Assembly (NCBI RefSeq): GCF_016862115.1
Contig: NZ_BOMI01000109.1
Span: 1 to 61,493, forward strand
Direction: 5' to 3'
Length of the DNA stretch: 61,493 bases
Source: Paractinoplanes deccanensis
GTDB lineage: Bacteria > Actinomycetota > Actinomycetes > Mycobacteriales > Micromonosporaceae
This document shows, piece after piece, positions 44,843 through 53,290 of this stretch. A model generated the notes under the pieces. It worked only from the letters and a program-made list of their open reading frames with translations, ran no database searches and was not told the DNA's origin. Position numbers and translations under genes: made by a program. The first letter of the stretch is position 1. Each line of letters begins with the position of its first letter.

Positions 44843-46210
44843 ATGCCGACGGAATCCGGAGTCGACCGCGGTCGTCTCGCCCAGCTGACCGCCCGCGAGA
44901 AGGCCGCCTTCGCCGAGCGCAACCCGCGCTCCGCCGCCGCCTACCAGCGGTCCGGCCACCTCTTCGGCCGCGTGCCGATGACCTGGATGAACAAGACCGC
45001 AGCCGGCTTCCCGCTCTACGTCGAGCGCGCCCGCGGCAACCGGATCACCGACGTCGACGGCCACGACTACCTCGACTTCGCCCTCGGCGACACCGGCGCG
45101 ATGGCCGGGCACTCCCCCGATCCCGTGGTCGAGGCGGTCACCCGCCGCCTCGCCACCCTCGGCGGCGCCACCACCATGATGCCGACCGAGGACGCGGCCG
45201 TCGTGGCCGCCGAGCTGAGCCGCCGCTTCACCGTGCCGTACTGGAGCTTCGCCCTGACCGCGACCGACGCCAACCGGTGGGCCATCCGCCTGCTGCGCGC
45301 CGTCACCGGCCGCCCGAAGATCCTGTTCCACAGCTACTGCTACCACGGCTCGGTCGACGAGTCGCTGATCGTCGTCGGCCCCGACGGGCACGGCCGCAGC
45401 CGCGAGGGCAACGTCGGCGCGCCCACCGACGTCACCACCACCAGCCGGGTCGCCGAGTTCAACGACCTGGCCGGCCTCGAACGCGAGCTCGCGCACGGCG
45501 ACGTCGCCGCGGTGCTCATGGAGCCGGCGCTGACCAACATCGGCATCGTGCTGCCCGAACCCGGCTACCTCGCCGGGGTCCGCGAGCTGACCCGCAAGCA
45601 CGGCACCTACCTGATCAACGACGAGACGCACACCTTCTCGGCCGGCCCCGGCGGCGCCACCGCGTTCTGGGGACTGTCACCCGACGTGGTCACCATCGGC
45701 AAGGCCATCGGCGGCGGAATCCCCGTCGGGGCGTACGGCCTGTCCGAGGAGCTCGCGACGGCCCTGACCGGCCGCACCGACCTCGACCTGGTCGACATGG
45801 GCGGCGTCGGCGGCACCCTGGCCGGCAACCCGGTGTCCCTGGCCGCCACCCGCGCCTGCCTCGGCGAGGTCCTGACCGACACCGCCTTCACCGGCATGAT
45901 CGACACCGCGACGGCCTTCGCCGCCGGCATCCGCAAGATCATCGAGTCGTACGCGCTGCCGTGGTCGGTCAGCCAGCTCGGCGCCCGCGTCGAATACCGC
46001 TTCGCCGACCCCGCCCCGCGCAACGGCACCGAGTCGGCCGCCCACGCCGACGCCGAGCTGGAGGACCTCCTGCACGTCTACCTCGCCAACCGCGGCGTGC
46101 TCCTCACCCCCTTCCACAACATGGCCCTGATGTCACCGGCCACCACCGTCGAGGACGTCGCCCGCCACCACGAGATCTTCGACGAGGCACTGCACGAACT
46201 CACGTCGTAA
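44843..46210 (+). CDS. Class III aminotransferase (glutamate-1-semialdehyde aminomutase-like)
   Basis: A 455-residue fold-I PLP enzyme: GNRITDVDGHDYLDFALGDTGAMAGHSPDPVVEAV, LFHSYCYHGSVDE, GVLLPEPGYLAGV-like LPEPGYLAGVRELTRKHGTYLINDETHTFSAGPGG (PLP-binding Asp), and the Schiff-base Lys in VVTIGKAIGGGIPVGAYG. This type covers GSA aminomutase and many omega-transaminases; 455 residues and the WSFALTATDANRWAIRL variant suggest a specialised transaminase and not HemL. It lies 27 bp after the nucleoside hydrolase on the same strand. Substrate unknown. Confidence 0.9.
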   Translation: MPTESGVDRGRLAQLTAREKAAFAERNPRSAAAYQRSGHLFGRVPMTWMNKTAAGFPLYVERARGNRITDVDGHDYLDFALGDTGAMAGHSPDPVVEAVTRRLATLGGATTMMPTEDAAVVAAELSRRFTVPYWSFALTATDANRWAIRLLRAVTGRPKILFHSYCYHGSVDESLIVVGPDGHGRSREGNVGAPTDVTTTSRVAEFNDLAGLERELAHGDVAAVLMEPALTNIGIVLPEPGYLAGVRELTRKHGTYLINDETHTFSAGPGGATAFWGLSPDVVTIGKAIGGGIPVGAYGLSEELATALTGRTDLDLVDMGGVGGTLAGNPVSLAATRACLGEVLTDTAFTGMIDTATAFAAGIRKIIESYALPWSVSQLGARVEYRFADPAPRNGTESAAHADAELEDLLHVYLANRGVLLTPFHNMALMSPATTVEDVARHHEIFDEALHELTS

Positions 46211-46238
46211 ACCGCGTCGGAATCCGTAGCCTGAGGGC

Positions 46239-47756
46239 ATGGGTCTGTTCGGTAGCCGCCAGCAGCAGCCCGAGCCTCCCGCTCGGCTCACGCCACCGCG
46301 CGACATCGAAGCGCTGGAGGAACTGGCCCAAAACCTGGAGAGCGCCACCGGCGAGGGCAGCACCTGGCGCATCTACGCCTCCACCTACGTCGAGTTCTAC
46401 GACATGGAGTACGGCGCCGTCTGGTGCGTGGAGAACGGCGGCGTCCGCCTCGAATACGAGCTCGGCCGCCTCAAGGGCCGGCTCACCGGGCAATCCAGCC
46501 TCGTGCAGCAGGCCCTGCGCACCGGGCAGCCCGTCTACGCCGCCGAGGGCGACGCCCCCACCGACGCCCGCTTCCAGGCAGCGCTGCGCGCCGGCGCCAA
46601 GGGCGCGGTCGTCGTCCCCGCCGTACGCGGCTCCAAGGTCGTCGCCCTGATGGAGTACTACGGGCGCAACGAGGTGGCCATGGACGCCGCCCTGATCAGC
46701 AAATGGGGCGCGATCGGCCGCCTCGCCGAGCAGATCCGCGTCGCCGCCCTCGCCGCCTTCCACACCCGCCAGATCGCCGACGACCGCCTCGCCGTCACCA
46801 GCGTCGTCACCGCCCTCGGCCGCACCGCAAGCTCCGACCTGGCCATCAAGGCCGCCCTCGACGCCGTGCGCACCTCCTTCGGCTGGGCCTACGGCTCCTA
46901 CTGGCAGATCGACGACGAGGAGAACGTCCTCCGCTTCCAGGTCGAGTCGGGCAGCGCCGGCGACGAGTTCCGCAAAGTCACCCTCGCCGCCACCTTCGCC
47001 GAGGGCGTCGGCCTGTCCGGCCGCGCCTGGCGGCAACGCGACCTCGTCTTCGTCCGCGACATCGGCGAGCTCACCGACTGCGTCCGCGCCCCCGCCGCCC
47101 AGCGCGCCGGCGTCCGCTCCGGCGTCTGCTTCCCCGTCGTCACCGGCGACCGCATCATCGGCACGATGGACTTCTTCACCACCGAGTACGTCGAGCTCTC
47201 CGACTCGCGCACCGAGGCCCTGCGCAACGTGCAGCAACTGGTCTCCCAGCGCCTCGAGGTCGTCCGCGCCGCCGAAGCCGCCGCCGCCAACGCCCGCGCC
47301 CTGCTCGACACCGTCGACCGCCTCCGCGGCGCCACCGCCGACGCCACCCGCGTCGCCGACGAGGCCGTCACCCGCGCCTCCGCCATGACCGGCGACGTCA
47401 GCGCCCTCGGCGACGCCTCCAACGCCATCGGCGACGTCATCCAGATCATCTCGTCCATCGCCGACCAGACCAACCTGCTCGCCCTCAACGCCACCATCGA
47501 AGCCGCCCGGGCCGGCGAGATCGGCAAGGGCTTCGCCGTCGTCGCCGGCGAGGTCAAGGAACTCGCCCGCGAAACCGCCGAGGCCACCAAGAAGGTCTCC
47601 GAACAGATCGCCGCCCTCCAGGCCAGCGCCGAATCGGTCGCCGGCGGCATCCGCGACACCAGCGAGACCATCCACCAACTCGACGCGGTCCAGACCCGCA
47701 TCGGCGAGGTCCTCGAGGAACAGGCCACCATGGCCCACGCCCTGGAAGCCTCCTGA
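46239..47756 (+). CDS. Soluble methyl-accepting chemotaxis protein with GAF domains
   Basis: A 505-residue cytoplasmic chemoreceptor, no transmembrane segment. Residues ~25-170 form a first GAF-like domain (WRIYASTYVEFYDMEYGAVWCVE...). Residues ~185-340 form a second GAF (ALDAVRTSFGWAYGSYWQIDDEENVL, GLSGRAWRQRDLVFVRDIGEL, FPVVTGDRIIGTMDFF). The C-terminal MCP signalling hairpin (~350-500) has the CheA/CheW-contact tip ISSIADQTNLLALNATIEAARAGEIGKGFAVVAGEVKELA. It would sense an intracellular small ligand. ATG 46239. Convergent with the transmembrane chemoreceptor at 47888, a local chemotaxis pair. Confidence 0.93.
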   Translation: MGLFGSRQQQPEPPARLTPPRDIEALEELAQNLESATGEGSTWRIYASTYVEFYDMEYGAVWCVENGGVRLEYELGRLKGRLTGQSSLVQQALRTGQPVYAAEGDAPTDARFQAALRAGAKGAVVVPAVRGSKVVALMEYYGRNEVAMDAALISKWGAIGRLAEQIRVAALAAFHTRQIADDRLAVTSVVTALGRTASSDLAIKAALDAVRTSFGWAYGSYWQIDDEENVLRFQVESGSAGDEFRKVTLAATFAEGVGLSGRAWRQRDLVFVRDIGELTDCVRAPAAQRAGVRSGVCFPVVTGDRIIGTMDFFTTEYVELSDSRTEALRNVQQLVSQRLEVVRAAEAAAANARALLDTVDRLRGATADATRVADEAVTRASAMTGDVSALGDASNAIGDVIQIISSIADQTNLLALNATIEAARAGEIGKGFAVVAGEVKELARETAEATKKVSEQIAALQASAESVAGGIRDTSETIHQLDAVQTRIGEVLEEQATMAHALEAS

Positions 47757-47887
47757 CACCACTCGGCCTCACCAGGCCCGGTCAGCGGCTGAGCAGCGAT
47801 CGCCGTGACCTCAGCGCGTTTCGCTTGGCGGGCGACACGCGACGAATGGCCCGCCGGGGAACCGGGCGGGCCATTCGAACGCTTGGC

Positions 47888-49468
47888 TCAGTAGCGGAAG
47901 CGGGACACCACAGCCTGCAGCTGACCCGCCGTCGCGGCCAGGTCGTCGGCGGCGTGGCGGGTGTCGCCGACCGTGGCCGTGGTGCGCTGGGTCGCGTCGG
48001 AGACGGTGCCGATCGTGGCGGCGATGTCGCCGGCGCCGGCGGCGGCCTCCGACAGGGTGCGGTTCATCTCCTGGGTGGTGGCGGTCTGCTCCTCCACCGC
48101 CGAGGCGATGGTCATCTGGATGCCGTTGATGCGCTCGATGATCGCCGAGATCTCGCCGATCGCGGTGACCGCGCCGTCGGTGTCGGTCTGGATCGCCTGC
48201 ACGCGGCGGGAGATGTCCTCGGTGGCCTTCGCCGTCTCCTGCGCCAGGTCCTTCACCTCGCCGGCCACGACCGCGAAGCCCTTGCCCGACTCGCCCGCCC
48301 GGGCCGCCTCGATGGTGGCGTTCAGGGCCAGCAGGTTCGTCTGCTCGGCGATCGAGGTGATCACCTTGACCACCGAGGCGATCTCGGACGACGACTCGCC
48401 GAGGCGGGCCACGATCGCGTTCGTCGCCGAGGCGACCTCCACCGCCTGCACGGCCACCTCGGAAGCCTCCGTCGTGGACACGCTGATGTCGCGGATCGCC
48501 GAGCCCATCTCCTCCGAGCCGGCCGACACGACCTGCAGGTTGTTCGAGACCACGTCGGCGGCCGCGGCCACCGTGCCGGCCTGCGACGACGCCTCGTTGG
48601 CGGCCGACTCCACCTGGCCCGACACGGCAGTGAGCTGACCGGCGGCGGCGTTCAGCGTGGTCGCGTTGCCGGCGAGCTGCACGACGTCCTCGCGCAGCCG
48701 CGCCACGGCCTGGTCCATCGCCACGGCCATCTTGCCGACCTCGTCCTGCGTGGTCACCCCGGTGGTACGGGTGAGGTCGCCCTCGGCGAGACCCTCGGCG
48801 ACCCGCGACACCTCGCGGACCGTGCTGCGCACCCGGCCGGCCACCCGGAACCCGAGCAGCGTGCTCAGCAGAACGCCGGCCACCAGCAGGATGCCGACCG
48901 TCCACGTCGCCTTGTTGGCGGCCGCGTTCGCGTCCGCGATCGCCTGCTCCGACAGCGCCTCCGCGCGGGTCGTCAGCGCGGTCTGGTCCTCGCCCAGCGC
49001 CGTGTAGATGGTGTTGTAGTCGGTGACCGCCTGCTGCAACTCGGCGGCGGTGGCCTTCGTGAAGTCCTGATTGTTGAAGTCGACGTAGTCCTGCCAGTCG
49101 CTCGCGGCCTTCGTGACCGCCGCGGTGCCCGTCGCGTCGCCGGCGAAGGCGGCGTTCAGATCCTTCAGCGCCTCGTCGACCGCGTCCGCGTTCGCCTCAC
49201 GGTTCTTGGTGAGCGCGTCCTTGAGCGTCGGGTACAGCTTGAGCGCGGACGTGTTGCCGCTGTACGCCTCGATGTTCTTGCTGAAGGCCGCGGTGGCCGA
49301 TTCCAGAGCCACGGTCCGCCGCTGCGATTCCGCGGCGTCCGTGTTCTGGGTCCGCAGGGTGGCGAGGGCGACGCCGCCCACCACGAGCCCGCTGACCGTG
49401 CCGACCAGGACCGCCGCGCCGATCTTCGTCCGCAGCGACCGGTTGTCGAACGCTGATGTCAGTCCCAT
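47888..49468 (-). CDS. Transmembrane methyl-accepting chemotaxis protein
   Basis: A 526-residue classical chemoreceptor. TM1 ~17-37 (IGAAVLVGTVSGLVVGGVALA); extracytoplasmic helical sensor ~40-195 (4-helix-bundle type; TALGEDQTALTTRAEALSEQAIADANAAAN); TM2 ~195-216 (WTVGILLVAGVLLSTLLGF); HAMP (VAGRVRSTVREVSRVAEGLAEGDLTRTTGVTTQDEVGKMAVAM); MCP signalling domain with tip ITSIAEQTNLLALNATIEAARAGESGKGFAVVAGEVKDLA. ATG 49468 is chosen over upstream in-frame codons because TM1 begins soon after and a purine-rich GGAGAGG precedes it. Ligand unknown. Confidence 0.95.
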   Translation of the reverse strand: MGLTSAFDNRSLRTKIGAAVLVGTVSGLVVGGVALATLRTQNTDAAESQRRTVALESATAAFSKNIEAYSGNTSALKLYPTLKDALTKNREANADAVDEALKDLNAAFAGDATGTAAVTKAASDWQDYVDFNNQDFTKATAAELQQAVTDYNTIYTALGEDQTALTTRAEALSEQAIADANAAANKATWTVGILLVAGVLLSTLLGFRVAGRVRSTVREVSRVAEGLAEGDLTRTTGVTTQDEVGKMAVAMDQAVARLREDVVQLAGNATTLNAAAGQLTAVSGQVESAANEASSQAGTVAAAADVVSNNLQVVSAGSEEMGSAIRDISVSTTEASEVAVQAVEVASATNAIVARLGESSSEIASVVKVITSIAEQTNLLALNATIEAARAGESGKGFAVVAGEVKDLAQETAKATEDISRRVQAIQTDTDGAVTAIGEISAIIERINGIQMTIASAVEEQTATTQEMNRTLSEAAAGAGDIAATIGTVSDATQRTTATVGDTRHAADDLAATAGQLQAVVSRFRY

Positions 49469-49678
49469 CCCCGATGCCTCTCCTGTCCGTATTTCGCACC
49501 CGCGCAGATCGGCATCCAGGGCGGGGCTCATGAGAAGTCGCGGCCAGGTTCCGCCGAGAATGTTTCACGATCACGGTAATGCCCCGTCCGGGTGATGGCG
49601 GACGATTTCGCCGCATAAGCCCGGGCCGCCCGTCGCCGCGCCGAGCCCGTCCCCTGAGGCGCACACCCCCTAAGCCGT

Positions 49679-49708
49679 CCTAGGAGGCTAGGTTCCCTGC
49701 CTCCTAGG
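49679..49708. promoter_or_regulatory. Perfect 10-bp inverted repeat at a promoter
   Basis: CCTAGGAGGC (49679-49688) and GCCTCCTAGG (49699-49708) are perfect inverted repeats separated by 10 bp. The spacer begins TAGGTT (49689-49694), a good -10 for the plus-strand DUF6493 gene at 49768. A repressor operator overlapping the promoter, or an RNA hairpin at the 5' end, are both possible. Confidence 0.6.
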
Positions 49709-49767
49709 CGGGAACGAATGTGGCGGAATCGGGGCGGAGAGGCGCGAGTGGTCGCTACCTTCCCCTC

Positions 49768-52521
49768 ATGGCCACGGCTACTGAGAAACCCGCCGGCCGC
49801 GGCACGAGGACGACGCCGCCGGCCACCGCCGCGCCGGCGACCACAAAGACGGCGACCACAACGGCGGCGACCACAACGGCGGCGAGCACAACGGCAGCCC
49901 CCGCCCGCCGGTCCGGCCGGGGATCACGCCGGCCGTGCTTCGACGAGCTCCTCCAGCTGCTCGACGAGGGCGACGCCGACGACGTGGCCGACGCCCTGCT
50001 GCTGCTGAGCGAGCCCCAGCGGCGCGCCCTGGCCCCTCGGATCCGCACCGTCGACCCCGCCCCGCCGACCGCGGGCACGGCGGCCAAAGGGCGCCCCCGC
50101 CGCTCCACCCGGGCCCGCGCCGACGACCGCGCCCGGCGCGAGGGCGCGCTGCTGGCCGCCGGCGCCGGCTGCCTGCCCACCACCGAGGACGTGGTCTCCT
50201 GGCTGCGTTCCCCGCGCTTCGAGGGCGACCTGCCCGGGCGCACCATCGCCGCCGTCGTCCGGGTCCTGCAGGCACAGGGACGCCCCGCCCTGGCCGAGGT
50301 GGCCACCGCCCTTGCCGATCAGTTGACGCATCACGACCACGACCGCGGCGAATGGGCCCTCACCGCCGCGGCCCTGCGCGCCGCCGGGCTGCCCCCGCCC
50401 CCGACCGAGCCGATGCTGCGCGGCTGGGTCCGCCACCTGTCCGCCGTCCGCGAGCAGGCCCCCGCCCAGGCCGCCGGCGCCCTCGCCGCCCGCCTCGCCG
50501 AGGACCCCTGGCTGGAGGTGCAGCTGCCCGCCCTGCTCGCCTCGCCCAGGGTCGCCGCCGACCTCGGCGACACCTGGCCCGCCGCCCTGGCCCTGCTCGC
50601 CGCCGGCAAGCGCATCGACCGCCGCGAGCTGATCGCCCTGCTGGTGAGCCGCCTGCGCTCCGGCGACCGGGGCGCCGCCCTGCGCCCGGTCCTGGACACC
50701 TTCCGCCACCTCGACCCCACGCCGGAGGAGCGGGCCGCGCACCGCGACGACTTCCTCGCCATGCTCGCCGAGCCCAGCGGCCCGGTGGCCGAGCTCGCCC
50801 AGCGCACGCTGCGCACCCTCGACGACGCGGGCCTGCTGGACGCCGGCACGGTCGCCGCCGCCGCGCACGCTGCCCTCGCCCGCACCGAGAAGAAGCTGGT
50901 CCGGGCCCAGTTCGCCTGGCTCGACCGGGCCGTCACCCGCCATCCCGAGGCCGCCGCCGACCTGCTGGACGCCGCGACCTCCGTGCTGGACAGCGACGAC
51001 GCCGAGGTGGCCGAGCGCGCGCTGCGGGTCCTCAGCCACCACTCCGCCGGGCCCACCGCCCTGCGGCCGGCCGCCGACGCGCTCGGCGGGGACCTGCGCT
51101 GCCAGGCCGGCGAGCTGCTCGGTGAGCCGGCGATCCCGCCGGCGCCGCGTTTTCCGCCCGCTCCCGTCCCGTACACCTCGGCTCCTCTGCCCCCGGCGAT
51201 CGGCAGCCTCGCGGAACTGGCGGCCGTCCTCGGTGGCGGCCCGCTGGACGGCGCCGCGCGCGAACGCGTCCTGGCCGCGATCGTCAAGTTCGCCGGGTCC
51301 GCGCGCGCCGACCTCGCGCAGACCCTCGCCCGCTTCGCCTCCGACACCGCCTCTCCCCTCGCGGATCTCTTCCAGGCCCTGGTGCCGCCCGCGCTCGCCG
51401 AGGCCGCCCGCACCCTCCCCACCCAGGTGTACGGGCCGGTAGGCGCCCGCCGGCCCGCGCCCGCGCCACCCCCGGCACCGGCACCGGCCGCCGGGAGGCG
51501 GCCCGAGCGCCTGCCCCCTCCCGACGAGATGCTGCGCCTGCGAGTCCGGGAGCTCGCCGGCCAGCTGGGCCGGGGCGACGGCCCGCCCGCGCTGCTCGCG
51601 ACGCCGGCCACCCAGGACGGTCACGTCGACCCGGCGCGCCTGTTGCTGCGCCTCGCCTCCGCCGAGCGGGCCGGATGGCAGCCCGGCCCGTACGACCTGG
51701 CCCAGGCCCTGCTGCGGCTGCCCCGCGAGACGCCGCCGACCGTGCTGGCCGCGGCCGAACGGCTCAACTCCACGGCCGGGCGCCGCTTCGCCGCGTGGCT
51801 GCGCGCCGGCGGCCTGCCCGACCCGGCGATCACCGTGGTCGCGCCGCCCGGCGGCCCGGAGCAGCGGACGGTCGCGTTCGCCCCGCTCGACGCGCCCGGC
51901 CTGGCCGTACCGCCGGGCCTGCTGGCCCTCCCCGCCGACCGCGTCCACCCCGCCGCGGGCGACCCCGCCGGATGGGCGACGGTCCTGCCCAGCCATCGCG
52001 AGATCACCGCCGCCCACCTGCTGCACTGCCCGTCCGAGGAGCGCTCCGCCGGTATGGTGTCGGCGCTGGCCCGGTCGGCCGGCCCGTTCGGGCCCGCCAT
52101 GGCTCTCGTCCTGGCGCGGGGCCTGACCGCGGCCGAGGCCGGCTGCCGCCACGACGCCGCCACGGCGGTCGCCCATCTCGCCCGCCACGGCGGCCTGGAC
52201 GCCGGCCTGCTCGGCCGCGAGCTCGCCCTGCTGCTGCGCGCGCACCACGACGACCTGCCCCTGACCACCGGCGCGCTGGCCGACCTGGCGCGCGGCGGCG
52301 CCCAGCACGCGGTCTGGGCGGTCCTGCACGCCGTGGTCCCGGCCCTGCTGCGCCTCGACCCGGCGCCGGCCGGCCTGCCGGACCTGCTCGCGCTCGCCAC
52401 CGCCACCGCCGCCGCCATCGGCGCCCGCGCCGACCTGCCCGAGGTGACGGCGGCGGCCGCGCTCCCCGAGCGCACCCGCCTCAAGAACGAGGCCGCCCGC
52501 CTGGCCCGCACGCTGTCCTGA
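49768..52521 (+). CDS. DUF6493 family large helical-repeat protein
   Basis: A 917-residue Ala/Leu-rich, mostly helical protein. The N-terminal ~50 residues are Thr/Ala-rich low complexity (encoded by ~15-bp DNA repeats), then a HEAT-like helical body from ~55. A characteristic mid/C-terminal segment follows: PALLATPATQDGHVDPARLLLRLASAERAGWQPGPYDLAQALLRLPRE, which I associate with the DUF6493 family. Members are widespread in actinobacteria, often near SWIM zinc-finger and MoxR/VWA genes, and their function is unknown. None of those partners is adjacent here. ATG 49768. The last codons fall in a ~50-bp triplicated DNA repeat. Confidence 0.7.
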   Translation: MATATEKPAGRGTRTTPPATAAPATTKTATTTAATTTAASTTAAPARRSGRGSRRPCFDELLQLLDEGDADDVADALLLLSEPQRRALAPRIRTVDPAPPTAGTAAKGRPRRSTRARADDRARREGALLAAGAGCLPTTEDVVSWLRSPRFEGDLPGRTIAAVVRVLQAQGRPALAEVATALADQLTHHDHDRGEWALTAAALRAAGLPPPPTEPMLRGWVRHLSAVREQAPAQAAGALAARLAEDPWLEVQLPALLASPRVAADLGDTWPAALALLAAGKRIDRRELIALLVSRLRSGDRGAALRPVLDTFRHLDPTPEERAAHRDDFLAMLAEPSGPVAELAQRTLRTLDDAGLLDAGTVAAAAHAALARTEKKLVRAQFAWLDRAVTRHPEAAADLLDAATSVLDSDDAEVAERALRVLSHHSAGPTALRPAADALGGDLRCQAGELLGEPAIPPAPRFPPAPVPYTSAPLPPAIGSLAELAAVLGGGPLDGAARERVLAAIVKFAGSARADLAQTLARFASDTASPLADLFQALVPPALAEAARTLPTQVYGPVGARRPAPAPPPAPAPAAGRRPERLPPPDEMLRLRVRELAGQLGRGDGPPALLATPATQDGHVDPARLLLRLASAERAGWQPGPYDLAQALLRLPRETPPTVLAAAERLNSTAGRRFAAWLRAGGLPDPAITVVAPPGGPEQRTVAFAPLDAPGLAVPPGLLALPADRVHPAAGDPAGWATVLPSHREITAAHLLHCPSEERSAGMVSALARSAGPFGPAMALVLARGLTAAEAGCRHDAATAVAHLARHGGLDAGLLGRELALLLRAHHDDLPLTTGALADLARGGAQHAVWAVLHAVVPALLRLDPAPAGLPDLLALATATAAAIGARADLPEVTAAAALPERTRLKNEAARLARTLS
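49830..49895 (+). repeat. Imperfect 15-bp repeats encoding a Thr/Ala-rich tract
   Basis: Four imperfect head-to-tail copies of a unit like GGCGACCACAACGGC encode TTTAATTTAASTTAA near the N-terminus of the DUF6493 protein. This is low-complexity coding sequence, probably length-variable between strains. Confidence 0.75.
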
Positions 52522-52645
52522 CGGCGGCCGGCCGAGCGGACGCGGCCGCCCGCCTTGCCCACACGCTGTCCCGACGGCCGGCCGAGCGCACGCGGCCACC
52601 CGCCTTGCCCACACGCTGTCCGGATAGGGATCAGCCGAGCGACGC
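52491..52645. repeat. Three tandem ~50-bp copies of a gene 3' end
   Basis: Units at 52491-52543, 52544-52593 and 52594-52645 share GGCC-CCCGCCT-GCCC-CACGCTGTCC and GCCGAGCG-ACGC. The first unit contains the stop codon (52519-52521) of the DUF6493 gene. The third overlaps the 3' end of the convergent TetR gene (stop at 52631). The array therefore spans the whole intergenic gap and was made by duplicating the gene end. Confidence 0.85.
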
Positions 52646-53203
52646 GGCCGCCGAGGCGAGAGCGTCCAGCTCCTCCCGGGCCAGCTCGGCGTAGCCGCGG
52701 GCGTTGGACGGGGCGATCCAGCGGGCGAAGGCACCGCGGAACGCGAGGCTGCCCACCTCGGCGGCGAGCGCGGCGAGCCGTTCGCCGAGGCCGCGCTCGC
52801 GCAACGCGGACTCGAGGGCCGCGGTGAGCGACGCCCGCTTGAGCAGCTCCCGTTCGCGCAGCTCGGTGTTGTCGTCGATGACGGCCTGGCGCCGGACCAC
52901 CCAGGCGCGGCGCTCGTCGCCGAACGCGAAGGCCGCGGCCGCCAGCGCCGCGTGCAGCAGCTCCCGCGGGGTCGCCGAGGGCGGGCACGCGCGCATCGCG
53001 GCGGCGAACGCCTCGCCGATGAGGTCCTGGCCGGCGAAGAGGACCTCGCGCTTGTCGGCGAAGTGGCGGAAGAACGTGCTCTTGGCGAGGCCGGCCCGGG
53101 CGGCGATCTCCGCGGCGGTCGTGCCCTCGTAGCCGCGCTCGGCGAACAGGTCGAGCGCCGACGACGCCAGGCGCTCGCGCGCGTTCGGTTCCCACCGTGC
53201 CAT
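52631..53203 (-). CDS. TetR family transcriptional regulator
   Basis: A 190-residue TetR protein: HTH at residues ~9-52 (RERLASSALDLFAERGYEGTTAAEIAARAGLAKSTFFRHFADKREVLFAG), helical ligand domain after. ATG 53203 (MARWEPNARERL, the common start for this subgroup). It is divergent from the NAD-dependent epimerase/SDR gene at 53291, with two near-identical 21-bp operators in between (53219-53239, 53250-53270). It likely represses both genes. Its 3' end lies in the triplicated ~50-bp repeat shared with the convergent DUF6493 gene. Confidence 0.95.
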   Translation of the reverse strand: MARWEPNARERLASSALDLFAERGYEGTTAAEIAARAGLAKSTFFRHFADKREVLFAGQDLIGEAFAAAMRACPPSATPRELLHAALAAAAFAFGDERRAWVVRRQAVIDDNTELRERELLKRASLTAALESALRERGLGERLAALAAEVGSLAFRGAFARWIAPSNARGYAELAREELDALASAAASLG

Positions 53204-53218
53204 GCGCCGATCCTAGCG

Positions 53219-53270
53219 TGATGAGACTCGGTCCCATCACGTGCTACGGTGATGAGACCAAGTCCCATCA
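53219..53270. promoter_or_regulatory. Twin TetR operators
   Basis: Two 21-bp sites of form TGATGAGAC-N3-GTCCCATCA: 53219-53239 (spacer TCG) and 53250-53270 (spacer CAA), centres 31 bp apart (three helical turns). Each is an imperfect dyad whose ideal half-site is TGATGGGAC. They lie between the TetR start at 53203 and the SDR start at 53291. Autoregulation and repression of the SDR gene are inferred. Confidence 0.85.
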
Positions 53271-53290
53271 CAGGGCCAGGAGGTCCTCAC

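Noticed and set aside
46205..46239. Possible FliA promoter before the GAF chemoreceptor (TAAA followed by GCC-like bases)
   Set aside because: After TAAA and 15 bases the sequence reads TAGCCTGA; the GCC is at the wrong distance and GAT is missing. Not comparable to the 59218 site.
49469..49560. Possible FliA promoter before the transmembrane chemoreceptor (GCCGAT present on the minus strand)
   Set aside because: The -35 at the required 15-base spacing reads CATG, not TAAA.
49924..53271. Minus-strand open frame of over 1,000 codons opposite the DUF6493 gene
   Set aside because: The plus strand encodes a protein with family-like segments. The antisense frame is Gly/Gln/Arg-rich and runs through the TetR operator and coding region in the wrong frame.
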